Shown piece after piece: positions 56,723 to 64,000 of a stretch of DNA of 64,000 bases (positions are counted from its first letter, which is position 1; each line of letters starts with the position of its first letter). The DNA comes from an uncultured Ferrovum sp. Lineage in GTDB: Bacteria > Pseudomonadota > Gammaproteobacteria > Burkholderiales > Ferrovaceae. A program made the translations under genes and the position numbers. The notes under the pieces are model-generated. The model had not been told where the DNA came from, did not search any database, and worked only from the letters and a program-made list of their open reading frames with translations. The stretch spans positions 1 through 64,000 of the forward strand of contig CAIVUX010000028.1 in assembly GCA_903909215.1 (NCBI GenBank), written 5' to 3'.

Positions 56723-57070
56723 TTAAAAACTCCAAAGAATAGTAATGGCCCATAGGCCATAGACCAACAGGGCAAGGATCACGCCTATTTGCAATGTGAG
56801 GCGAACGCCCATGGGTTTGATGTAATCCATGAAAATGTCGCGTACCCCAATCCAGGCATGCACCAAGAGTGCCGCAATAAACAGCAGCGCAGCAATTTTG
56901 GACCAAGCAGGGGCAAATAAAGCGCGCCAACTGTCAAAACCATAGGGCATGCGCGGCAATACACAAACAGCAAAGCCCACCGAATAGACCGCCATGACGA
57001 TGGCGCTAACCCGTTGCACCAGCCAATCTTTAAGCCCGTAATGGGCGCCCACCGCAATACGATTTACCAC
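56723..57070 (-). CDS. sdhD: Succinate dehydrogenase membrane anchor subunit D
   Basis: Quinone/heme anchor with three membrane helices. From GTG at 57068-57070 the protein is 115 aa, the usual SdhD length, starting VVNRIAVGAHYGLKDWLVQRVSA; the heme-side motif is LLVHAWIGVRDIFMDY. An ATG 17 codons earlier lies well inside sdhC and gives residues not found in the family, while the GTG overlaps the sdhC stop and has GGGGGTG upstream. I therefore prefer the GTG start. Confidence 0.92.
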   Translation of the reverse strand: MVNRIAVGAHYGLKDWLVQRVSAIVMAVYSVGFAVCVLPRMPYGFDSWRALFAPAWSKIAALLFIAALLVHAWIGVRDIFMDYIKPMGVRLTLQIGVILALLVYGLWAITILWSF

Positions 57071-57453
57071 AGCATCACCCCCGCTACCAGCGTTAGGAAT
57101 AGGCTTACCACTATGACCCATAAGCTGCTTTTTCGTGCGGCATCAATTTTTACACCCACATGAATATCCAACAGCAAAAAGCGGATGCCGGCACAAAAAT
57201 GATGTATAAAAGACCACAGCAAGACAAATAAGACGAGCTTGACTAAGGGGGCCGTTAGCAGCGCGCCCCAATGGGAAAAACTCTCAGCGTTAGCAAGCGA
57301 GCCTTGCAGCATGGCCAACAGAAAAGGGATACCCAAAAGAAACAACAAGGCTCCGCTGATACGATGAAAAATAGAGACAATGCCCGGCAACGGCAACCGA
57401 ATAGTGAGGAGGTTGAGGTTTTTGGGTCTGCTTTTAACTACCGGAGTGGCCAT
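57064..57453 (-). CDS. sdhC: Succinate dehydrogenase cytochrome b556 subunit
   Basis: Heme-b/quinone anchor. The 129-aa protein has RPKNLNLLTIRLPLPGIVSIFHRISGALLF (quinone-site Ser and Arg in SIxHRISG) and heme His in FIHHFCAGIRFLLLD, with three membrane helices. First gene of the sdhCDAB-sdhE-gltA-sucAB-lpdA block, 13 bases from the GntR stop. Confidence 0.95.
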   Translation of the reverse strand: MATPVVKSRPKNLNLLTIRLPLPGIVSIFHRISGALLFLLGIPFLLAMLQGSLANAESFSHWGALLTAPLVKLVLFVLLWSFIHHFCAGIRFLLLDIHVGVKIDAARKSSLWVIVVSLFLTLVAGVMLW

Positions 57454-57466
57454 GACATTAATTTCC

Positions 57467-58198
57467 TTAACTCATTTCGGTAACATAAGAGAATTGGTTG
57501 GTGTGGCATAACCCGCGACGCCATTCCACCGGACGGTCTCCATAAGTGAACGCCACGCGATCAATACGCAACAGGGGAATCCCTTCTGCAATTTTAAGAT
57601 GGGTTGCTTCATCAGGGCCGGCGAGAACGGCCTTGATATGCTCTTCGGCACGAATCATGGCAATGCCAAAATGAGATTCAAAAAAGCTGTACAACGAGCC
57701 GGTGTAAGCACGAATCACATGCTCATCCAAACCCTTAAAGCTGGCAGCGGGCACATGAATTTCATCTAATATTTGCGCTTTGCCTTCAAAGGATAACAGT
57801 CGCTTGATGCAAAAGATGCTGGCCCCATTGCGCAACTCTAATAAGGCGGCGGTATTTTCAGGGGCGCGCTCACGAGTCACAGATAAAAGGTCGCTTTGCG
57901 GATATTCAGCCAGGCCATCATCGCGAGAAATGCGCAGAAAACGGGTGGATGAGCGTTCGCCTGAGTGGCTGGCCACAAAAGTGCCCTTGCCTTGGCGGCG
58001 AATCACGATGTTTTCGGCGGCCAGTTCGTCAATGGCTTTGCGCACCGTGCCTTGGCTTACTTTAAACCGTGTGGCCAGATCAATTTCACTGGGGATAGCA
58101 TCGCCTGGGCCCCATTCACCGGCAATAAGGCTCTGCGTGATCAGGATCTTAATCTGATCATAGAGGGGTCTGAAGCTGGGCGAGGATGGAATATTCAT
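57467..58198 (-). CDS. GntR-family regulator (HutC/UTRA subfamily)
   Basis: The 243-aa protein has an N-terminal winged helix (PLYDQIKILITQSLIAGEWGPGDAIPSEIDLA, VSQGTVRKAIDELAAENIVIRRQGKGTFV) and a C-terminal UTRA ligand domain (TGSLYSFFESHFGIAM through GDRPVEWRRGLCHTNQFSY). GGAG five bases before the ATG at 58196-58198 fixes the start over one ten codons up. It lies between the TCA block (same strand) and the divergent prp operon, and a palindrome at 58255 is its likely operator. Probable effector: a TCA or methylcitrate-cycle acid; not proven. Confidence 0.88.
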   Translation of the reverse strand: MNIPSSPSFRPLYDQIKILITQSLIAGEWGPGDAIPSEIDLATRFKVSQGTVRKAIDELAAENIVIRRQGKGTFVASHSGERSSTRFLRISRDDGLAEYPQSDLLSVTRERAPENTAALLELRNGASIFCIKRLLSFEGKAQILDEIHVPAASFKGLDEHVIRAYTGSLYSFFESHFGIAMIRAEEHIKAVLAGPDEATHLKIAEGIPLLRIDRVAFTYGDRPVEWRRGLCHTNQFSYVTEMS

Positions 58199-58254
58199 AA
58201 ATTCTCCAAGATGGGTTGAGTCTATCATGGCGCCTAAGTCTCCGTCTACTGTGT

Positions 58255-58274
58255 TATATCTTATATAAGTTATA
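58255..58274. promoter_or_regulatory. Candidate GntR operator palindrome
   Basis: A 20-bp AT-rich palindrome centred on the perfect core CTTATATAAG (58260-58269), with TATA on each side and one mismatched pair. It sits in the 171-base gap between the GntR gene and prpB, just upstream of the prpB -35. Confidence 0.55.
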
Positions 58275-58280
58275 TGTTAC

Positions 58281-58309
58281 TTGACAGTGAGGGTCTTGAA
58301 CAGTAGCAT
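58281..58309 (+). promoter_or_regulatory. Candidate sigma-70 promoter of the prp operon
   Basis: A consensus TTGACA (58281-58286), a 17-base spacer and TAGCAT (58304-58309). It lies 61 bases before the prpB ATG, which has a strong AAGGAGG at 58359-58365. Confidence 0.6.
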
Positions 58310-58369
58310 TTGTCTCGTTAATACAAGAATCGTCTTGCCCGTTGCCCATCAGATTTTGAAGGAGGTTTC

Positions 58370-59260
58370 ATGCCCAATCCATCCTCACCCGGCTTGCGTT
58401 TGCGTGCAGCGGTTGCTGCTGAAAAACCACTGCAATTAGTGGGCACCGTTAATGCATACTCCGCTCGCATGGCAGAAGCAGTGGGATATCAAGCGATTTA
58501 TCTCTCAGGAGGAGGGCTGGCGGCCAATTCGCTCGGCATACCCGATCTGGGCATCAGCACATTAGAAGACGTCTTAATTGATGTGCGCCGAATAACCGAC
58601 ACCTGCGCCCTGCCCTTGTTGGTAGATGCCGATACCGGTTGGGGGGGTGCATTCAACATTGCCCGCACCGTACGCTCTCTGATGAAAGCCGGTGCAGCGG
58701 GCATGCATATTGAAGATCAGGTGGGCACCAAGCGCTGCGGTCATCGCCCGGGCAAAGCCATTGTCAGTCAGTCAGAAATGGTAGACCGCGTGAAGGCGGC
58801 TGTGGATGCGCGTGGTGGTGATGGGTTTGTGATTATGGCGCGCACCGATGCCTTGGCTGTGGAAGGTTTGCAATCGGCCATGGATCGGGCTTTGGCCTGC
58901 GTTGAGGCCGGTGCAGACATGATTTTTCCTGAAGCCATTAGCGAGCTGTCCATGTACCGCCAGTTTAAAACCGCGGTGGGCGTGCCTATTCTGGCCAACA
59001 TCACGGAATTTGGCGCCACACCACTCTACACCACAGCAGAGCTCTCGTCTGTGGGTGTGGATATTGTGCTGTATTGCTGTGGCGCCTATCGCGCCATGAA
59101 TGCAGCGGCACTTAAGGTGTATCGTGCCATTCGCGCAGACGGTACGCAAAAGAACGTGGTGGACACCATGCAAACCCGTGCCGAACTGTATGAATTTTTA
59201 AACTACCATTCCTACGAACAAAAACTAGACGCCTTATTTTCTCGCGAGGACAACATATGA
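58370..59260 (+). CDS. prpB: Methylisocitrate lyase
   Basis: Cleaves 2-methylisocitrate to pyruvate and succinate. The 296-aa TIM-barrel protein has [22 protein letters not shown], the metal-binding [25 protein letters not shown] with catalytic Cys123, and [12 protein letters not shown]. The KRCGH form identifies PrpB rather than oxaloacetate hydrolase-type relatives. First gene of prpB-prpC-prpD-acnA. Confidence 0.95.
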   Translation: MPNPSSPGLRLRAAVAAEKPLQLVGTVNAYSARMAEAVGYQAIYLSGGGLAANSLGIPDLGISTLEDVLIDVRRITDTCALPLLVDADTGWGGAFNIARTVRSLMKAGAAGMHIEDQVGTKRCGHRPGKAIVSQSEMVDRVKAAVDARGGDGFVIMARTDALAVEGLQSAMDRALACVEAGADMIFPEAISELSMYRQFKTAVGVPILANITEFGATPLYTTAELSSVGVDIVLYCCGAYRAMNAAALKVYRAIRADGTQKNVVDTMQTRAELYEFLNYHSYEQKLDALFSREDNI

Positions 59261-60411
59261 GCAACGAAACCCCTGGCATGATCGCCAAACCTAAAAAATC
59301 TGTAGCGCTCTCTGGTGTTACTGCCGGCAATACCGCCATCTGTACCGTAGGCCGCTCAGGCAACGATTTGCATTACCGTGGCTTCGATATTCTGGACTTG
59401 GCGCGCAATGCAACCTTTGAAGAGGTGGCGCATTTGTTGGTGCACGAGCATCTGCCCAACGCCGCTGAGCTGACCCATTACCGTAAAAAACTAAAAGCGT
59501 TGCGCGGACTGCCTGCCCCCGTCATGGCGGTATTGGAACAAATCCCCGCCAATGCGCATCCCATGGACGTACTGCGCACGGGTTGCTCCATTCTGGGCAC
59601 TGTGTTGCCAGAAAAGGAAGACCATAGCGACAGTGGTGCGCGTGATATCGCCGATCGCCTGATGGCTTCCTTTGGTTCCATGTTGCTGTATTGGTATCAC
59701 TACTCCCATTCTGGTGTGGCAATTGACGTGGAAACCGATGATGATTCCATTGCCGGCCATTTTCTTCATCTGTTACACGGCAAGCCGCCATCAAAGAGCC
59801 ATGAGAAGGCACTGGACACCTCATTGGTGTTGTACGCCGAGCATGAATTCAACGCCTCCACCTTTGCCGCGCGCGTCACATCGGGCACCTTATCCGATAT
59901 GTATTCCTGTATCACTTCCGGCATTGGTACCTTACGTGGACCTAAGCATGGTGGTGCTAATGAAGTGGCTATGGAAATTATTCGCCGCTATCACGATGCG
60001 GATGAAGCTGAAACCGATATTCGCGCTCGCATGGCTGCCAAAGAAATCGTCATTGGCTTTGGGCATCCCGTCTATACCATTGCCGACCCACGCAACCAGA
60101 TCATCAAAGAAATCTCACGCAGTTTGTGCAAGGAAGTGGGTTACATGGCCTTGTTCGATATTTCTGAGCGCATTGAAACGGTGATGTGGGATGAAAAGAA
60201 AATGTTCCCGAACTTGGATTGGTACAGCGCGTCCAGCTACCACATGATGGGCGTCCCTACGCTGATGTTTACCCCGTTGTTTGTTATATCGCGTACTAGC
60301 GGTTGGGCTGCTCATGCCATTGAGCAACGGCAAGACAATAAAATTATTCGCCCCAGCGCTAACTACGTAGGCCCTGAAAACAGAACCTTTGTGCCCATGG
60401 ACCTGCGTTAA
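59257..60411 (+). CDS. prpC: 2-Methylcitrate synthase
   Basis: Condenses propionyl-CoA with oxaloacetate. The 384-aa protein is a citrate-synthase-fold enzyme of the shorter PrpC type (no N-terminal beta domain). It has [47 protein letters not shown] (catalytic His), [14 protein letters not shown], and [18 protein letters not shown], the HPVYT being typical of PrpC. ATG overlaps the prpB stop. Confidence 0.95.
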   Translation: MSNETPGMIAKPKKSVALSGVTAGNTAICTVGRSGNDLHYRGFDILDLARNATFEEVAHLLVHEHLPNAAELTHYRKKLKALRGLPAPVMAVLEQIPANAHPMDVLRTGCSILGTVLPEKEDHSDSGARDIADRLMASFGSMLLYWYHYSHSGVAIDVETDDDSIAGHFLHLLHGKPPSKSHEKALDTSLVLYAEHEFNASTFAARVTSGTLSDMYSCITSGIGTLRGPKHGGANEVAMEIIRRYHDADEAETDIRARMAAKEIVIGFGHPVYTIADPRNQIIKEISRSLCKEVGYMALFDISERIETVMWDEKKMFPNLDWYSASSYHMMGVPTLMFTPLFVISRTSGWAAHAIEQRQDNKIIRPSANYVGPENRTFVPMDLR

Positions 60412-60427
60412 TTTATAAGGAAGTTAT

Positions 60428-61870
60428 ATGTCCGCACCACTTTCGAATGTTCGCCCCGAGCCCGATCAAGTCCTCACGGACATCGTGCGCTATGTAGACG
60501 CCTTCACCATTGATTCCACTGATGCCCTCACCACGGCACGCAATTGCCTAATCGACACCTTGGGTTGCGGGCTAGAAGCCCTCTCCTACCCTGCATGTAC
60601 CAAGCTAATGGGGCCCATAGTGCCGGGCACTGTAGTCCCCCACGGTGCCAAAGTGCCCGGTACGCAATTTCAACTGGACCCCGTACATGCGGCCTTCAAC
60701 ATTGGTTGCATGATTCGTTGGTTGGACTTTAACGACACTTGGTTGGCTGCGGAATGGGGCCATCCCTCCGACAACTTGGGCGGCATTCTGGCCGTGGCCG
60801 ATTGGCTGTCGCGCACCCGTGTAGCCGCCGGAAAATCCCCCCTCACCATGCGCACGGTATTAGAAGGCATGATTAAAGCCCATGAAATTCAAGGCGTATT
60901 GGCTCTTGAAAACAGCTTTAACCGTGTGGGTCTGGACCATGTGGTATTGGTAAAAGTAGCCACCACAGCCGTGGTATCCAAAATGCTGGGCCTCACCTTT
61001 GATGAAACCATCAATGCCGTATCCTTGGCGTGGGTGGACGGACAAAGCCTGCGCACTTATCGCCATTCACCCAACACCGGCTCGCGCAAATCATGGGCTG
61101 CGGGAGACGCCACCAGTCGCGGTGTGCGCTTAGCCCTCATGGCACAGAAAGGTGAAATGGGTTACCCCTCAGTACTCACCGCAAAGGTTTGGGGGTTTTA
61201 CGACGTGCTGTTTAAAGGGCAGCCTTTCAAATTTCAACGCCCCTACGGTACCTATGTGATGGAAAACGTGTTGTTTAAAATTTCTTTCCCCGCAGAGTTT
61301 CACGCCCAAACCGCCGTGGAATGTGCGCTCATTCTTCACCCCTTGGTAAAAGACCGCTTAAACGACATTGAAAAAGTGGTCATCACCACTCATGAATCGG
61401 CCATTCGCATCATTGATAAGAAGGGCCCCCTAAACAATCCCGCTGATCGTGATCATTGTATTCAATACATGTCTGCGGTGGGCCTTATTACCGGCAATCT
61501 CACCGCTGCCGACTACGAAGATGTGGTGGCCCATGACCCGCGCATTGATGTGCTGCGCGATAAAATGGTGTGTGTTGAAAAAGAAGAATACAGTCGCGAT
61601 TATCACGATCCTGAAAAACGCTCCATTGCCAACGCCATTCAAATTTTCTTTAAGGATGGCTCGCACACACAGAATGTTGAAGTGGAATACCCCATCGGAC
61701 ATCGTCGTCGTCGCGCCGAGGGCATCCCTCATCTGGAACAAAAGTTTCGCACCAACCTGGCGCGCCGCTTCCCTGTTCGTCAGCAACAAGCCATCTTGGC
61801 TCTGGCCTTAGATCAAAAACGTTTGGAACAAACACCGGTCAACGAATTCGTTGACTTGTTCGTCATTTAA
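60428..61870 (+). CDS. prpD: 2-Methylcitrate dehydratase
   Basis: Iron-independent dehydration of 2-methylcitrate to 2-methylaconitate. The 480-aa MmgE/PrpD-family protein has [40 protein letters not shown], the [21 protein letters not shown] segment and [14 protein letters not shown]. Length and motifs are normal. It begins 16 bases after prpC. Confidence 0.95.
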   Translation: MSAPLSNVRPEPDQVLTDIVRYVDAFTIDSTDALTTARNCLIDTLGCGLEALSYPACTKLMGPIVPGTVVPHGAKVPGTQFQLDPVHAAFNIGCMIRWLDFNDTWLAAEWGHPSDNLGGILAVADWLSRTRVAAGKSPLTMRTVLEGMIKAHEIQGVLALENSFNRVGLDHVVLVKVATTAVVSKMLGLTFDETINAVSLAWVDGQSLRTYRHSPNTGSRKSWAAGDATSRGVRLALMAQKGEMGYPSVLTAKVWGFYDVLFKGQPFKFQRPYGTYVMENVLFKISFPAEFHAQTAVECALILHPLVKDRLNDIEKVVITTHESAIRIIDKKGPLNNPADRDHCIQYMSAVGLITGNLTAADYEDVVAHDPRIDVLRDKMVCVEKEEYSRDYHDPEKRSIANAIQIFFKDGSHTQNVEVEYPIGHRRRRAEGIPHLEQKFRTNLARRFPVRQQQAILALALDQKRLEQTPVNEFVDLFVI

Positions 61871-61890
61871 TCGGCATTACGGAGAGTTTC

Positions 61891-64000
61891 ATGAGTCACA
61901 ATTTATTCAATTCTCGCCAAGAATTTTCCTTGCGCTCTGGAAAAGGCACCCTCTACTCCATCCCAGCCTTAGAGGCCGCGGGTGTGGCCCGTGTGTCGCG
62001 CTTACCTGTTTCCATTCGCATTGTGCTGGAATCGGTGTTGCGTAACTTTGACGGGAAAAGAATTACAGAAGCCCATATACGTGAATTGGCCAATTGGAAA
62101 CCACGTGCTGCGCGCACGGAAGAAATCCCTTTCGTGGTGGCGCGCGTGGTGCTGCAAGATTTTACCGGTGTGCCGTTGCTGGCGGATTTGGCCGCCATGC
62201 GCAATGTGGCGCAGAGTTTGGGCAAAGACCCCAAGCGCATTGAACCTTTGGTGCCTGTAAATCTGGTGGTGGACCATTCGGTACAGGTGGATTACTACAA
62301 TACACCCAGCGCCTTAAAAGACAATATGGCCTTGGAGTTTCAGCGCAACAACGAACGTTATAAGTTTATGAAATGGGGTATGCAGGCGTTTGATACATTC
62401 CGCGTGGTCCCTCCGGGCATCGGCATTGTGCATCAGGTTAACTTAGAATATTTGGCACGCGGCGTGTTGCAAAAAGATGGCGTGTATTACCCCGACACCT
62501 TAGTGGGCACCGATTCGCACACCACCATGATTAATGGCATTGGTGTGGTGGGTTGGGGGGTGGGCGGCATTGAAGCGGAAGCCGGCATGCTGGGTCAGCC
62601 GGTCTACTTCCTCACCCCCGATGTGGTGGGCGTGCATCTGAAGGGCAAGTTACCCGAAGGCGTTACCGCCACCGACTTGGTATTAACCGTCACCGAAATG
62701 CTGCGCAAAGCCAAAGTGGTGGGTAAGTTTGTGGAGTTCTTCGGCGAAGGAGCCTCCTCTTTGGCCCTGCCCGACCGCGCCACCATTGCCAACATGGCCC
62801 CTGAGTATGGGGCCACCATGGGTTTCTTTCCTGTGGACGATGAAACCGTGGCGTACTTTAAAGCCACCGGTCGCACGGATGAGGAAATTAATGCGTTTGT
62901 ATCGTATTGGAAAGCGCAGGGCATGTATGGCATTCCTAAAGCAGGCGATTGCGATTACAGTGACTCTCTGGAAATGGACCTCTCCACTATCAAGCCTTCG
63001 GTGGCAGGACCCAAACGCCCTCAAGACCGCATTGAACTGACCGCCCTCAAGCAACAAGTGGAGGCGTTGCTGACTCGCTCCGTAGCAGAAGGTGGCTACG
63101 GTAAAAAAGCCGGCAGCCCCGACCAACGTGTGGCCACAGCAAAACCTGGTATTGGCTTGGCCGATGCGGATGTATTGATTGCCGCCATCACCTCTTGTAC
63201 CAACACATCCAACCCTGGTGTGCTATTGGCCGCCGGTATTTTGGCCAAAAAGGCGGCGGCGCGCGGCTTGAAAGTCAACCCCTGGGTTAAAACATCCTTA
63301 GCCCCAGGCTCGCGCGTGGTGACTGAATACTTACGCAACGCCGGCCTACAAGATGCTCTCGACCAATTGGGCTTTCGTGTGGTGGGTTATGGTTGCACCA
63401 CCTGTATTGGCAATGCCGGCCCTCTGGATGCGGATTTGGAAGAGACGATTGTTAAGAATGATTTGGTAGGCTGTGCGGTGCTATCGGGAAACCGTAATTT
63501 TGAGGCGCGCATTCATCCCAACATTCGCGGCAACTTCTTAATGAGCCCTCCTCTGGTGGTGGCCTTTGCCATTGCTGGGCACGTGAACATCGATATGACC
63601 CATGAAGCCTTAGGCATCGGAAGCGATGGCCAACCCGTTTTCCTTAAAGACATTTGGCCCAGCCAAGCAGAAGTGGCCGCTGTGATGAAGCATGCCACCG
63701 ATCCGACCACCTATCGCCGTCTATATGCCGACTTCACCAAAGACAATCCCTTATGGAACGATATTCCAGCCACAAAAGGGATGGTCTACAACTGGGAAGC
63801 CTCTACCTATATTGCAGAGCCCCCATTCTTTAAAGACTTTTCTATGCAGCCCGGTAAAGTGAGCAGCATTAAAGGAGCCCGTGCATTGGGATTGTTTGGC
63901 GACTCCATTACCACGGATCACATCAGCCCGGCGGGTTCTATTAAACCCTCATCACCGGCCGGAAAATACCTGCAAGCCAACGGCGTGTCGGTGGCGGACT
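61891..64000 (+). CDS. acnA: Aconitate hydratase A, 3' end outside window
   Basis: 4Fe-4S isomerase of the TCA cycle that can also hydrate 2-methylaconitate to 2-methylisocitrate. 703 codons are present and the frame is open at the right edge (AcnA is about 890 aa). Cluster cysteines are Cys436 (TSCTNTSNP), Cys502 and Cys505 ([10 protein letters not shown]). The sequence follows AcnA ([74 protein letters not shown]), not the PrpF-dependent AcnD. The gene starts 20 bases after prpD with GGAG upstream, so it belongs to the prp operon. Confidence 0.94.
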   Translation, partial: MSHNLFNSRQEFSLRSGKGTLYSIPALEAAGVARVSRLPVSIRIVLESVLRNFDGKRITEAHIRELANWKPRAARTEEIPFVVARVVLQDFTGVPLLADLAAMRNVAQSLGKDPKRIEPLVPVNLVVDHSVQVDYYNTPSALKDNMALEFQRNNERYKFMKWGMQAFDTFRVVPPGIGIVHQVNLEYLARGVLQKDGVYYPDTLVGTDSHTTMINGIGVVGWGVGGIEAEAGMLGQPVYFLTPDVVGVHLKGKLPEGVTATDLVLTVTEMLRKAKVVGKFVEFFGEGASSLALPDRATIANMAPEYGATMGFFPVDDETVAYFKATGRTDEEINAFVSYWKAQGMYGIPKAGDCDYSDSLEMDLSTIKPSVAGPKRPQDRIELTALKQQVEALLTRSVAEGGYGKKAGSPDQRVATAKPGIGLADADVLIAAITSCTNTSNPGVLLAAGILAKKAAARGLKVNPWVKTSLAPGSRVVTEYLRNAGLQDALDQLGFRVVGYGCTTCIGNAGPLDADLEETIVKNDLVGCAVLSGNRNFEARIHPNIRGNFLMSPPLVVAFAIAGHVNIDMTHEALGIGSDGQPVFLKDIWPSQAEVAAVMKHATDPTTYRRLYADFTKDNPLWNDIPATKGMVYNWEASTYIAEPPFFKDFSMQPGKVSSIKGARALGLFGDSITTDHISPAGSIKPSSPAGKYLQANGVSVAD

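Noticed and set aside
58163-58171. GGGGTCTGA inside the GntR gene as a tenth palindrome copy
   Set aside because: Only half of the palindrome is present (followed by AGCTGGG), so it was not counted.
61891-64000. Reading the last gene as acnD because it follows prpD
   Set aside because: N-terminal and active-site blocks match AcnA; AcnD has a distinct N terminus, and prpF is not seen.

Overview
The window looks like a core-genome segment of a betaproteobacterium, most likely Burkholderiales-like, of moderate GC (about half). This rests on gene order. One run reads rpoE-rseA-rseB-degP/mucD-lepA-lepB-rnc-era-recO-pdxJ-acpS-nagZ. Another reads uvrC-pgsA-tRNA-Gly-tRNA-Cys. A third reads GntR-sdhCDAB-sdhE-gltA-sucA-sucB-lpdA-zapE. 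No phage, insertion sequence, CRISPR array or rRNA is visible. The genes are tightly packed, with many 1-4 bp stop/start overlaps, and no gene-free stretch exceeds 300 bases.

Layout. 1-4.8 kb: end of an exported beta-propeller protein, a decayed cytochrome b561 gene, a TonB-dependent receptor and an outer-membrane MetA-type protein. 4.8-10.8 kb: pgi, parC, parE on the minus strand. 10.9-15.6 kb: a plus-strand operon of a flavin monooxygenase, an amidase-signature hydrolase, a NAPE-PLD-like zinc hydrolase and a hydratase. 15.6-17.2 kb: a four-repeat membrane protein, the scar of a deleted RND efflux operon, tRNA-Cys and tRNA-Gly. 17.3-32.1 kb: pgsA, uvrC, a family 5 uracil-DNA glycosylase, a CDF metal exporter, then nagZ back to rpoE (envelope stress, translation, RNA processing, DNA repair, cofactor genes). 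32.4-42.9 kb: NAD(P)HX dehydratase, CrcB, ETF-ubiquinone oxidoreductase, a small ABM-like protein, a tetrahydrofolate C1 pair (fchA, mtdA), hydrolases, an acyl-CoA dehydrogenase, a pseudouridine synthase, 5-formyl-THF cyclo-ligase and RidA. 42.9-45.9 kb: prpE and acuI. 45.9-58.2 kb: zapE and a complete block for 2-oxoglutarate dehydrogenase, citrate synthase and succinate dehydrogenase. 58.4-64 kb: a divergent methylcitrate operon prpB-prpC-prpD-acnA, with acnA running off the end.

Physiology suggested: aerobic respiration with a full oxidative TCA branch, propionate (and probably acrylate) use through PrpE/AcuI and the methylcitrate cycle, acyl-CoA oxidation feeding ubiquinone through ETF-QO, and a folate-linked one-carbon module.

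The most striking feature that gene calling does not explain is a dispersed 13-bp palindrome, GGGGTC(A/T)GACCCC. It occurs nine times (two copies lack one outer G), in coding and non-coding DNA. One inverted doublet lies in frame inside the monooxygenase gene and a cluster of three lies between sdhE and gltA. It behaves like a REP/REPIN family whose mobilising enzyme is not in this window. The second point of interest is the operon pairing a bacterial NAPE-PLD homologue with an amidase-signature enzyme.
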